Origin: Emiliania huxleyi CCMP1516
Lineage: Eukaryota; Haptophyta; Isochrysidales; Noelaerhabdaceae
Assembly (NCBI RefSeq): GCF_000372725.1
Contig: NW_005201349.1
Span: 291,604 to 355,603, forward strand
Reading direction: 5' to 3'
Length of the DNA: 64,000 bases
The translations under genes and the position numbers were made by a program. The notes beneath the pieces are model-generated. The model saw only the letters and a list, made by a program, of their open reading frames with translations, made no database searches and was not told the origin of the DNA. Shown here piece after piece: positions 46,901-56,751 of this stretch (its first letter is position 1; every line of letters begins with the position of its first letter).

Positions 46901-49121
46901 ATGTCCGAGAAACAGACGACAGTGAAGGTCGGCACCGTGCCGGCCAAAGACGGCAGCATTGAGGTCGTCATCTCCGCGCCGAAGTCGCCATCGCTCCTCG
47001 GAGCTACGGCGGTGTGCGTGCATGTCGCAGATCCTCCAACCGCCTCCCATGTCATGCTCCCCTTCTCCCTCATCCACAGGCGTGCGGCGCCAAGGGCGTC
47101 CCATTCTCGGGCGGCACCGCTGCGGCGGTGCTCGGCGAGGGCGCCCTCAAGAAGGACCTGGCCGAGGCAAAGGCGTCGGCCGCGGACACGGTCGACTCGG
47201 ACGCCGAGACCCACACCACTGCACCCGCCCCTTCCCCAATCCATAGGACGCCCTCGCCGCGAACGCGGCCGCGGTCGACACCGGCGCCGATGACGCCGTC
47301 TCGCCCACCCCCCCTTCGCTCTCGGACTACACGAGCGTCGCCAAGAACGCTAGCGTTGACTCGGCCGCGGCGGCGGCGGAGCCGGAGCTGGCCGCGGACA
47401 CAGTCGACTCGGACGCGGCCATCTCCGTGTTTGCCGCCCACGAGCCGAGCGCGAGCGCCGTTTTCTGGGTCAAGCTCGCGCGCCCGACCAACCCACCGAC
47501 GGCCCACACCGGCGTCACCGAAGACGACCCCGCTCTCGAGCCGGTCATCAAGAACGACCCGGCTGCCAAGCCGGTCGATGGCAGCGGCGAGCCACCGCCG
47601 TCCATCAAGGAGTTTCCTGCGGAGACGCCCGCCCCGGTGGTGAGCTTTAGTAGTCCGCAGCACTCCGCAGTACTTCACAGAGCACAGTAGTCAGCAGTGC
47701 TGCAGTAACTAGTAATATGCAGTAGTGATCCGCAATAGTCTGCAGATCTGCAGTATTCAGTAACGCGCAGCCATACGCCGCAGTAGTGGGTAGGGTGGAG
47801 ATTAGCCGGGATTGCCCGAGATTTTTGGCTAGTCTCTCTCGCCTTCTGGCTGTCACAGGCGTCGCTGGCGGGCCAGTCCAAGGGCGAGTCCGCTTCGCTC
47901 GAGGACGGCATCCAGTCCAAGGACGACCCGGCTCTCGAGCCGGTCATCAAGAACGACCCGGCTGCCAAGCCGGTCGATGGCAGCGGCGAGCGACCGCCGT
48001 CCATCAAGGAGTTTCCTGCGGAGACGCCCGCCCCGGCGGTGAGCGCCACGGACGCGGCGGTCGCGGAGCCAGCGCCCAAATATTGACGCCGCCACTTATT
48101 GCGCGTGCACAGGGCATCACCGACTGGACGACCCCGTCGAACCCACGCCGCAACAACGGGCGCAAGGGCGAGGTCAAGTACACGAAGGTCTCCAACAAGT
48201 ACGATCCGCTCGACGACGTCGAGACGAACGCCGCTGCGGAGATCGACAAGGACGAGGACGAGAAGGGTAAGAAGAAGGGCGCGGAGTTGGGCAAGCAGTC
48301 CTCGGTGTGTGTGTGTGTGTTGTGTGTGTGCGCGCCCTCTCTTTCTTACAGTGTAGACCCACCTTTGCTTGACCACACGCCGCGCCACAGTGCGAGTCCG
48401 TCTCGCCCGAGCCGACCCCGACGCCCTTCGGCTTCGGCTTCGGCTTCCGCTCCGGCTTTGGCTTCGGCAAGCTCTGCTCGTCCAAGCTGCTGTGCATCGT
48501 CTTCTCAATCGTGGTGCTCGGTCTGGGCTGCTCGGCCTTTGCCCTCTCTCCGTACGGCTCCGAGCTCCTCGACTCGGTGCCCGACGCGGCCGCGATCCCG
48601 GTGAGTTTGAAGCTACCCAAGCCCGGGTTGTGGTAGGTAGGTCGATCCTCATCAAACTTATTGTTTCGTACTAGGTCTTCGACTCCTCGAACATCACTCC
48701 GAAAGCGCGCGAGCCCATCTTCGCCCCGTCTCTGACGCCGTGCGAGGCCGGCTTCGTCCCGACGTGCGAGCAAGCGAAAGGATTTAGCCTCTGCGGCTTG
48801 GCCAACGCAGCGTGCGACAAGGCGTGCGTCGACGAAGTGAAGAAGACTTGCCCTGTGACGTGCGGCCTCTCGGCGGAGGCGACGTCCGGGCACCTGGACC
48901 CGCCTTCCGACTACGGCAAACGCTTGCCGTCAGCCGCCGCGGAGGCCATTTGCAGCACTTGCGCAGACCGTCCCGATCTGCCATGCTGCCACAACCACCC
49001 GCACGAGGACGGCCGCCGCCACCTGTCAGAGTCGTGCACCGACGCAATCATCTCCGCAACGCCGACCATCCGCAACCCAGGCGCAGCGCACGCAGCCCTG
49101 CCCCGCCTCCCCGCCCCACAT
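46901..49121 (+). CDS. Cys-rich single-pass membrane protein, seven exons, 3' end lost at the ciliate-like insert
   Basis: Starts MSEKQTTVKVGTVPAKDGSI. Following exons are acidic and Ala-rich (ACGAKGVPFSGGTAAAVLGE; LAEAKASAADTVDSDA). Exons 3 and 4 both end in the same 39-residue block (DDPALEPVIKNDPAAKPVDG ... EFPAETPAP). Exon 5 has ITDWTTPSNPRRNNGRKGEV, exon 6 a Gly/Phe stretch and a membrane helix (LLCIVFSIVVLGLGCSAFAL). Exon 7 is a cysteine-rich domain: CEAGFVPTCEQAKGFSLCGL, ANAACDKACVDEVKKTCPVT, with C. The topology suggests a long cytosolic N-terminus and an outside Cys-rich domain. Splice sites are mostly GTGAG/GTAAG-type here, with one likely GC donor. The last codons before the C4A4 repeats (LPRLPAPHP) have no stop, so the gene is cut. 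Family unknown. Confidence 0.7.
47645..47775 (+). repeat. Intronic repeat (AGTAGTC(C/T)GCAG, CAGTAATATGCAG words)
   Basis: Short irregular repeats in intron 3 of the membrane-protein gene, related to the 46316-46848 array. Confidence 0.75.
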
Positions 49122-49173
49122 CCCCCAAACCCCAAAACCCCCAAACCCCAAACCCCCAAACCCCCAAAACCCC
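49122..49173 (+). repeat. C4A4-type telomere repeats, left end
   Basis: Reads C5A3, C4A4, C5A3, C4A3, C5A3, C5A4, C4: about six and a half units of roughly 8 nt with irregular homopolymer lengths. It abuts algal coding sequence on the left. Confidence 0.92.
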
Positions 49174-49216
49174 AGTCTCAGGCTATTATTAAATAATAAA
49201 TAAAATATAGTTACTT

Positions 49217-50352
49217 ATGTTCAAGAAACTTGTTTTGACTCTCTTGGCAGGCATCTCTGCTGATGAAATTTTTGAGCAGCCAGAAGCAACTGGCAAGTGC
49301 CACGCTATCGCCTTCAGCTCCGGAGATGAGGATGCCGCCTACCAGGCTGGTGTTTTGAAGGGCATCACAACCAACCCAAAGCTCTCCCCATCTGACTACG
49401 CTTACGATTCAGTCTCCGGTGTTTCGGGTGGAGCACTCAATGCAGTTCTTCTTTCATCCTTCGAGAAAGGGCAGGAGCAACAAGCTGCTGAAAGAATGGA
49501 AGAGTTCTGGAAGGCTGCCACTCATTCCCAACTCTACAAGAACTGGTTCGGAGGAATCGCTAAAGGTCTCTTCTTTGAGGGTGGACTCTACAACTCTGCC
49601 CCCATGGAAGACTTCCTGAAGTCTCAATTCAAAGGAGTTCAAATGCACCGAAACCTTGACATTGGAATTGTTGACGTAATCAACGGTGACTACAAGGACT
49701 TCTCAGACTTGAACATCACCCATGGCGACAACCTGATCGATGCTCTTTATGCCTCCATGTCCTTCGCTGGCTTCTTCCCTCCTGCTGAGGTTCTCGGCTC
49801 AGCCTACTACTTTGATGGGTCTGCTGTGTGGGACATTGACATTTTCTCAGCTATCAACCGATGCTCTGACAAGGGTTTCAAGAATGAAGACATCGTTGTT
49901 GATGTGGTGTTGACTTCATCTGCCAACCCCAAGCAAGTTGAAGCTGAAGACTACCAGTCCATCGGCATGCTCTTCAGATACCTTGAAATTTCGTCGTTCT
50001 ACAACTCCATGGATCGCCTTCTCAGAGCTCAGTTCGCATACAAAGGTGTCAACTTCAGATACGTCATTTCCCCATCAGAAGCAGCATGTACCCACTCAAC
50101 TTAAAGGAGAAGGACATCGACAAGGCCTTTTCCATGGGAGTCAGTGATGCAAACAAGGCCATCTCAGACGGGAGCAAGACCACCTGGAACAACCTTGTGC
50201 ACTACTACTCCATGAAAAAGAGTGGTGACGCCAGAATCCTGAAGCACACTTATGGTTCCTTCCGCGATGCCAAAGAAAACAACGAGTTCGAGGAGTACGA
50301 CATCATGAAGGACGATTTCATGAGAAAGTACACTTACAAGCTTCTCCAGTGA
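49217..50352 (+). CDS. Patatin-like phospholipase (ciliate type), one frame break
   Basis: Lipid acyl hydrolase of the patatin family. Starts MFKKLVLTLLAGISADEIFE, a likely signal peptide. The nucleophile elbow is SVSGVSGGALNAV (Gly-Val-Ser-Gly-Gly, Ser70). The dyad Asp lies in AYYFDGSAVWD (Asp200-Gly). The usual Gly-rich oxyanion loop is weaker (SSGDEDAAYQAG). Frame 1 ends ISPSEA then a stop at 50102-50104. The protein clearly continues in another frame as MYPLNLKEKDIDKAFSMGVS and ends YKLLQ at a TGA (50350-50352), so a one-base indel (or a -1/+2 shift) lies near 50085-50104. If the Euplotes code applies (TGA = Cys), translation would go on for 15 codons to TAA at 50395-50397. No TAA or TAG is used as sense. 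Confidence 0.85.
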
Positions 50353-50418
50353 GACTCAAACTGGAGTTGACCTACTACATACATTGAAATCAAATAAATG
50401 AATTGAATCCACATATAC

Positions 50419-50446
50419 GGGGTTTTGGGGTTTTGGGGTTTTGGGG
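50419..50446 (+). repeat. G4T4 telomere repeats, right end
   Basis: Perfect GGGG(TTTTGGGG)x3, 28 nt, followed directly by GC-rich algal sequence on the minus-strand gene. Confidence 0.95.
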
Positions 50447-50709
50447 ATCTCATCAGCAACGACGTGCGTGACCTGGGCTTGCAGGTGGGCTCGCGTGAGC
50501 GGTACCACGCTGCCGAGGTCGGCCACGCTCTCGTTGCCCAAGCGGCCCAGAAATGCCGCCAACGCAGGCACCATCTTAAAATGCTTGAGCGCGCACGCGC
50601 TGCGGCAGCAGGGTCGCTTCTCTGGGGCCTCTTCGGCCAGTACGGCCGGGACGAGGAGCATGGCCAGCACATGGAGCAGCAGGTTCACGACGCGTCGCTC
50701 GAACGACAT
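50447..50709 (-). CDS. Secreted or ER protein fragment, C-terminus lost at the insert
   Basis: From ATG 50709 the minus strand reads MSFERRVVNLLLHVLAMLLV then PAVLAEEAPEKRPCC, a strong signal peptide with cleavage near VLA-EE. About 60 residues follow: SACALKHFKMVPALAAFLGR and LGNESVADLGSVVPLTRAHL, which resembles a SAM-like helical bundle, then QAQVTHVVADEI. The frame then enters the G4T4 repeats. The gene is truncated, and a separate 3' part is not in the window. Family uncertain. Confidence 0.55.
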
Positions 50710-50924
50710 CGCCGCCCCCGGGGGGTACAGTTAGGTTGTCCTCCGGCGGGCGGGCGGCGCCCCCGGTCCTCTGGCGGCCGGGGTTGGGTTGGAGGGCATT
50801 TTTCTCTTTTTCAGGTATTTCCAGCTCGCTCCAGATTTATTTTTTGAACGAACCTCTTCGTATACCAGTGCTCCTCCTCTCACAACTGAATAAGGGGTGC
50901 ACAGATTCGGTGTTTCCACAATCA

Positions 50925-51312
50925 AACCGTCTCCGCCGCGGCCAGCTCGTTGCGCCGCTTCTTCCCGACGAGCCGCTCAGGGTCGGCGAAGCGCATGCCA
51001 ATCACCTGCTTGATCTCGAAGCAGTATGTCGGCACGACCGCGTCGTCTCCTCCGCCGTCGGCGAGGCGCGCCACGCGGGCCGCCTTCTGGCATTTGTAGC
51101 GGGTACACATGGTGCGGCGCGCATACTTGAGCACACCGTGGGGTTGGTGCAGTTGGCGCACGTGCCTGTGGGATAGGGCGCCATAGCGACGCGCGCACTT
51201 GGAGCACTTGGAGTGCAGTCATTAACCTCACATCCAGGGCCGGGGCGCGCTCCGGGTATTTTTCGGGTATACCTGAGAATTCTCGGGTATACCCGGGTTT
51301 TACCCGGCCGGC
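50925..51312 (-). mobile_element. Relative of the 36159-37062 transposon (internal part)
   Basis: Shares the palindrome (here CGGGTATACCTGAGAATTCT at 51264, 32 bp in all), the GGGTAAAACCCGG and GAAAAATACCCGG blocks, and the gene segment VLKYARRTMCTRYKCQKAAR, DGGGDDAVVPTYCFEIKQVI, GMRFADPERLVGKKRRNELA, which stays open in one frame. The terminal inverted repeats seen in the other element were not found. It is a decayed or distantly related copy. Confidence 0.7.
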
Positions 51313-52278
51313 CACCTGGGTCGGTCCGAGGGTGTTCTAGGAATGATCAGAATGGCGAGGGCCAGAACGTGTTACATGTACTAGTCAGAACGGACTCCAG
51401 TTGCCGTTCCTGGCAACTCAGCGGGTTGCGCGCACGAAACGGCGGGTGAGCGTTTGAGGTCAGGCCGGAAGGAAGGCCGTGAGGTCCTCGCAAGGCGTCG
51501 GGAGCCGGTGCAAAGCGCAGGCCTCCGCCGCCGCAAAGCCGAGCTCCTTGCCGTACGGTGCGTCATGCCAGTTATATCCAACCGAGCTGTCCCCCCCTCG
51601 GACACGTCCCCCCCCTTTCCTCTCGACTGGTTCCCTCTTTTACATACATAAAATAAGGGGATTGCTAGCCACAACCGGCTTCCAGCCGATTTACCATACG
51701 CATACCGGGTCCGGCGAAGTGGCTAGCGTCGGGTGTGGGACCTCAGGGGACAGAGCCAAGTAGGGTATAAAGTATCCGTACGCCACAAATGGCTGGCTAT
51801 ACTGGGGTACATTAGGAAGTCAGCGCCATACTGCCATACCTGACAAGGACTCACACTGTGGTAGGGCCAGGTATCCGTACTGCTGTAGCAGTGCCCAGTG
51901 CGCCCGGTACCCGGATACCGGCGTCCGGCCTCCTCGTACTGCAATACTGCGAGAGAGGCGGCACAATACTGCCATACCTCCCACATACAAGTGTCGAAGT
52001 ATGGCAAAGTATGCATACTTCAATACCACAGACTTCGCCGCTTGTACGCGGATACTGCAGATACTGCAGATACTGCAGATACTGCAGATACTGCAGATAC
52101 TGCAGACCAGCGGTTGCGTGTCGGATTCGCCGCTCTACCCGCCATGTGCGTGAGCCCTTTATCGTGCCTCCGAGTAATCCCTCTTGCCTCTCTTGATACT
52201 CCCGGCCTCCATTGACAGGGGGCGACACGGGCAACTCAACCTGGGGCTACTGCTCCGACGACTTTTCTTCCTGGTATC
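51313..52278. other. Intergenic with a 9-bp minisatellite
   Basis: Repeated GGTATCCGTACTGC/GGATACC words at 51820-51930 precede a clean GATACTGCA array at 52051-52106 (six units). No gene seen. Confidence 0.5.
52051..52106 (+). repeat. GATACTGCA 9-bp minisatellite
   Basis: Six perfect direct 9-bp units with no spacers, so it is not a CRISPR array. Confidence 0.95.
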
Positions 52279-52452
52279 ATGAGGACGCCGTGCCAGTCGG
52301 ACTGGGGGACGTATGTGGGGGGCGGCGTTTGCCCCGGCGGTTCGGTCAGCGTCTTCAACTTCGATGAGTGGCCTGGGCCGCCGGAGCCGACATACTTCTA
52401 CGTTGGCCCCGTGCGCTTCGAGCCGGAGGTTGCCCCGGCCACCCCGGCATAG
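52279..52452 (+). CDS. Possible terminal exon of an unrecognised gene
   Basis: 57 codons ending in TAG: SDWGTYVGGGVCPGGSVSVF, NFDEWPGPPEPTYFYVGPVR and FEPEVAPATPA. The composition is protein-like. In a neighbouring frame just upstream, after a TTGACAG acceptor, STWGYCSDDFSSWYHEDAVP also looks coding, so a frameshift or a further intron may separate them. No 5' part was found. Low confidence. Confidence 0.3.
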   Translation: MRTPCQSDWGTYVGGGVCPGGSVSVFNFDEWPGPPEPTYFYVGPVRFEPEVAPATPA

Positions 52453-53264
52453 GCGGGTATCGGTCGTAGTCTTCGGCCGTCTTGCAAGATAGGTGCCGTG
52501 ATCGCCCACGGCGCGTGGAGTGTGCTGAAGTCCCTCGCCTGAGTGTGCTACGCGTGCGTGCGCCCACCCCGTGAAGGAAGCAAGAACGGAAGAGGACGCG
52601 TACTCTATAGCGGCGCTCTGTCAGATCTGCTGTGTCTCGTCTCACTCCTCGGGGGAGCTCTCCGGCTCTCGGGTAGTGTCGAAAGGGGGACTCGGAGCGA
52701 GCGTCGTGGAGGTTGCAGGACGAACGCAGAACTTTCTCTCTTACTCTCACACCTCAACCCCCCGCATGCCAACCAATAGCCGAGAGAGTTGTACACCCAA
52801 TCCCCACACGTCTCCGGTGGCGTCGTTATACGTTAAAAACCTACAATCGCTGTGGACCCAGCCACGTACAGGTACGTGTGACGTGTGGTTGCTGTAATGC
52901 GTAAATAATGAGCGTTTCCTCTAGCGCTCGCGAACGAATATATTATACAAAAGTACCTCGAAAAGGCCCCGCACCAGCTCTGTACCTTTCTCCGCATCGG
53001 GACTTGGATCGCGACGCTGGCTTCACTGGGTCTGGATGCGGGAGAGCGGAGAATTCTCCGGAAACTGTGCTGGCTACCGGCCTCCCTCACTGAAGCCTCC
53101 AGATCCGCCCCCGTCTGCGCACACGTGGCATGCTCAGAGGGGTAGGCTCTCAATCAGCTCTCAGCTCGAGAGCGCCTCACGCCCCCCCCTTACCTTGCGT
53201 GGGCCATCCTGAGCGCGCGTTCTCTCAGGCCCGGTGCCAGCACGCCGAACCGTGTAGCGCCCCG
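52453..53264. other. Intergenic, no gene seen
   Basis: Mixed composition, moderate GC; CTCTCAATCAGCTCTCAGCTC words near 53145. Nothing recognisable. Confidence 0.45.
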
Positions 53265-56013
53265 TCACTCGCTCATCGCCTCGTCCTCGTCGTCCTCGAA
53301 GAAGCCGACGTCCTCGAGCGCAGCCTCCGCCTGACGAGGAGAGGAGGCGTGAGTCTGATAGCTGATGTTTGGCGCTGCGCTCGACCGCGGCCGCCGCCTC
53401 GCGGTGCATCTGCGCCAGCCCCGTGAGCTCCTCGAGGTAGTCGCCTAGTCTCGGTCCAACCTCGGGTCGTCTCGGGGTGATCCCCGACTCGTGCGAGACA
53501 CCACTCCCCCGCCTCCGTTGAACGCGTCGAGAAGGAAGTCGAAGCCGCGCGCGGCGTACGCGTCGGTGACGGTGGCCGAACACGCGGTGCACTTGCCAAA
53601 CGCGCGGCCAAGCATGCAATCTGTCCGGAAGAAGGAGAGCGCGCCTCGGATCTGGTGCGGCACCACGCCCAGCGGCGACTCGTCGCAAGTGGCGGCCCGC
53701 GCCGCCTCGGCGGGCACGTCCGCGTCCGCCTCGGCGCCGTGCTGGTGGTGGAGCACCGTCACGGCGAGCTCGACGGCGAGCGCGCTCGCAACCATCGCGA
53801 GGCCGGGCCGGGACACCGTGCACTGCTGGTCGAGAGTGCGGCGAGTCATCGAGTTGGCAGGAGCGACGACGTCGCTGCAAAAGTAGCAGCCGAGCCGCGG
53901 CCGCGGCGGCGGAGGCGGAGGCGGCGCCGCCGCCTCCGCCGGCGCTGCCTGCTCATACCCAGCTGGCAGCCCGCCTGCGCCTAGCGCCGCCGCCTCCTCC
54001 GCCGGCGGGGGGAGGCCGTGCCGCATGACGAGGAACGTGTCGAAGCCGAGCGCCGCGGTGACGGCCAGCTTGCGCCGTGCGGCGGCGAGCAAAGTGGGCA
54101 GCCTGAGGAGATCAAACGAAGCAGCTCTCAACTGGCTGGTTGGGCAGGAGCAAGCGGCGAGGAGCGCGGCTGGCCAGCGCGACTCGCGCGTGTCTGTGAG
54201 GAGAAAGACAATGTCATGCTGCTGCACCAGCTCGTCGAGCGCCTAATCTCGGTCAATCTCGGTCAATCTCGGTCAATCTCGACGCAGCTCGATGTCCACG
54301 CCGCTGCACAGCGCGACGAGCGCCTCTGCGTCCGCGCGCACTCCGTCCACCTCCGCCGCGCCGACCGGGTGGCCCGGCATAGGGATACCCATCACCACGC
54401 CGCGCGCCTCAGCGCCCGGAAAGATGCGGCGCAGCTCTTCGGCGGCGGCGGGCGCCTTCTTCGTCTTCCCGCCGATGCAGTCCTTGTGGGCGAAGAGTGA
54501 CTGGCGGACGGGGTTCGAGTACGAGACATTGCCTAGAAGGCTCCTAGCAGGCTCCTAGAACGCTCCTAGAAGAGCCGGTTCGAGTCCAGGACGCCGCCCG
54601 AGTCAACGAGCGTGATCGCCTTGACGCCCCAGCCGAGAAGGCAGCGGGCCACGGCACAGCCCAGCGTGCCTGCGCCGATGAGCAAGCACCTCTGCGCCGC
54701 GACCTTCTCCGGCTCGAGCGCCGGCATGAGCCGCCACCGCATGAGCCGGATGTTGAGGTCGACCGCCGCCGCGGCGGTCGCTGCCGGGTCCATCTGCGCC
54801 GACAGGTCCATCAGCCGCGCGCCGGGCCGGCCCGACGAGTTCTTCTCCCACCCGACCGCGGAGGGAGGCGCCGCCGTCCCGCCGCCGCCGCCGCCGCCGC
54901 CGCCAAACAAGCCGCGCACGTCCATCGTCACGTTGTACAGCGTCGAGGCGGCGGCGGACTTCGGCTCGCGCGGCCCCTCGCCCGCCGCCGCCGGCGGCGG
55001 CCCTCCGCCGCCGACCGGCTCGCGGAAGCAGAGGAGGGTCAGCCGCACCTCCGAGGGCAGGCCGGCAGCGGCGGCCGGGCTCGCCTCGCGAAGTGCGGCT
55101 GCTGCGGCGAGAAGCAGGTTCCTCGCCGGCCAGCCAGCGTGCTGCGGGCTCGGGTCGCAGAGCGCGATCCACGCCTGCTCGCGCCCGCCCGCGCCGCCGC
55201 GCCACTCGAGCCAGCGGCTGAGCGGGCCGACCTCGGCCACCTGTGCATCGACACGCCGAGCCAACTCTCCCACGAGTGAGCTGCTGATTGGACTACTCTC
55301 GCCTACCGGCACCGGCCACCTGCACCGGCTCGCCCGCCGACCCGCACGACAGCCGCACAGCAAAGAAGGCGGGCCGGCCGTGGGCTGAGGCGGGAAGCGC
55401 CGCGTACCCCCGCCTCAGAGCGTCCAGCTGCGAAGCGTCGAGCAGCGACGCCAGCGGCGCCGGCGGCGTGGCCCGCGGAGGAGGGTCGAGTGCAAAGGCG
55501 GGGAAGGCGAACCAGTAGTAGTACTTGTGCGTCTTGAGGTCTGCGAAGGTGAGGAGGAGGAAGCGGCAGAGGCGGTGCGGCTCGGCGAGCGCGGCACCGG
55601 AGCACATGTCCTGCCAGATGGCGGCCGCCGCCTTGCGGAGCAGCTCCGCCTTGTCCCACTCCTTGAAGTCCTCGAGTGTGTTTGCGTTGATGAGTGTGCC
55701 GGGCACCACGCAGAGCGAGGGAGGAACCCCGGCCGCGCCGCCCGAGTCGAAGGCGTCGGCGCTCACGCACAGCGGCGAGGCCACCTGCGGCTCGTGCGCA
55801 GCCGTTGTGGGAAGCGGGAACGTGCGCTGCGGGCGGGCGAGAGCGGGCGGCCGCCTCATGGTGGTTTGAGGGCGCGAACGTGCCGCGGATCTCGACCGGC
55901 GCGTCGGAGAGCTTGAACTCGTGCAGCTTGCGCCGTCCCAGCTCGGTGAGAAAGCTGACGTCGATCGCGCCAGAGAGCGGGAGGAAGCGGAGGGTGTCCG
56001 CCCTGTCCGCCAT
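53265..56013 (-). CDS. ATG7: Autophagy E1-like activating enzyme ATG7, about seven exons
   Basis: Activates ATG8 and ATG12 with ATP and passes them to ATG3/ATG10. From ATG 56013: [20 protein letters not shown], then [20 protein letters not shown]. The N-terminal fold continues with [20 protein letters not shown] and [20 protein letters not shown]. The E1 core has [20 protein letters not shown], the nucleotide-binding Gly lo­op, and ITLVDSG. After an intron come [20 protein letters not shown] and [16 protein letters not shown] further exon gives [32 protein letters not shown] and [20 protein letters not shown] with [12 protein letters not shown], where the catalytic Cys is in QQCTVSRPG. The C-terminus has [20 protein letters not shown] and an acidic end, [12 protein letters not shown]. 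All diagnostic motifs are present, so it looks functional. Two introns hold degenerate GATTGACCGA-type repeats. Confidence 0.96.
54240..54285 (-). repeat. Intronic minisatellite (CTCGGTCAAT) in ATG7
   Basis: Three to four 10-bp units. On the gene strand the array (GAGATTGACC) lies between DAEALV and [25 protein letters not shown] and GCGCTCGACGAGCTG at the two ends are similar, again a likely flanking duplication. Confidence 0.8.
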
Positions 56014-56751
56014 CGGCTCAGACAAAAGAAAAACCGGGCTAGCTGTCTGTGCTGTGTGGTGCACGCCCTCCGAGCGGGGCGGGGTCTGCCCGTCGGGTTG
56101 CTGCCCTAATCCCACCAGGGGTTATCTGCCCTATTTATTATTGAGCAGCACAAAGAATTCTACCAATCCAAGCCCCCGTCACAGCAGACTGACACGGACT
56201 AGCACCACAAAAGGCACAGCACAAAGAAAAGCACACCCCAAAGGTTCCCAGCGGACACGGCTTGCACAAAAGAAAAACGCGTGGGAGATGTCTGCTCTAT
56301 TCGTTTTTGCCCACGCACGCCGCAGTCTCTCGCCGATTCTCGCTGCAACCTTGACCACCTCGCGGTCATCCCGCTCTCGTCGTTCTTTCCCTTCTAGATA
56401 GTTGTTTTGTTTAAATTCTAGATAGCGCATAAGAGTTGTGGATTGTTTGGCGCTGCCTAGTTTGCCTTCGCCAAAGCGCTTCGCCGCTCCGCCCCGCTCG
56501 ACTCTAGTCTTCAAGATACCTCCGTCGGCTGGCTCCGGCTGCGGCAAAACGTTGATTGATTTGTTGTTGTTGTGAAGGGAGGCGGCAGCGGGGGACGTGG
56601 GCGCCGTGCGGGTGCGGGGAGGGCGGGTGCTGGGATCTGGGGGCGGCTTCCTCCTTTCCGCGGCGAAGGAGGCAGCCTGCGGGTGGGAGGAGGGGAGACG
56701 GGGACGGGGACGGGTGGCTGGGGCGGTTCAGCTCGGGACTAAGTACCTGCT
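56014..56751. other. Divergent spacer between ATG7 and the RGWC/LRR gene
   Basis: AT-richer in its first half (56100-56420). G-rich just before the next ATG. An in-frame TAA lies 12 nt before ATG 56752, so that start is bounded unless an upstream exon is spliced in. No gene seen. Confidence 0.5.

Larger units (their letters stand above)
49122..50446 (+). other. Ciliate-type macronuclear nanochromosome embedded in the algal sequence
   Basis: One gene with very short flanks lies between C4A4-type repeats (49122-49173) and G4T4 repeats (50419-50446), oriented as two chromosome ends facing outward. The 5' flank is about 43 nt and strongly AT-rich (TATTATTAAATAATAAAT); the 3' flank is also short. 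Base composition and codon choice (many A/T-ending codons) differ sharply from every neighbour. The right end is exactly GGGG(TTTTGGGG)x3, 28 nt, the duplex telomere length known for Euplotes; oxytrichids have 20. A TTGAA word, the core of the Euplotes chromosome-breakage signal, starts 16 nt before the right telomere, and a TAA preceded by AAA lies 21 nt before it. It is either captured DNA or a chimeric join with a ciliate contaminant. Confidence 0.93.

Noticed and set aside
46126-47244. Long minus-strand open frame rich in Tyr, Leu and Thr
   Set aside because: It is the translation of the 46316-46848 minisatellite plus the antisense of real exons; no protein character outside the repeat units.
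49122-50446. Recent horizontal gene transfer of the patatin gene as a settled fact
   Set aside because: Intact telomeres on both ends and truncated host genes make an assembly chimera at least as likely; read-level evidence is needed.
52051-52106. Regular repeats that could suggest a CRISPR array
   Set aside because: Units are 9 bp, contiguous and without spacers, in a eukaryotic nuclear context.
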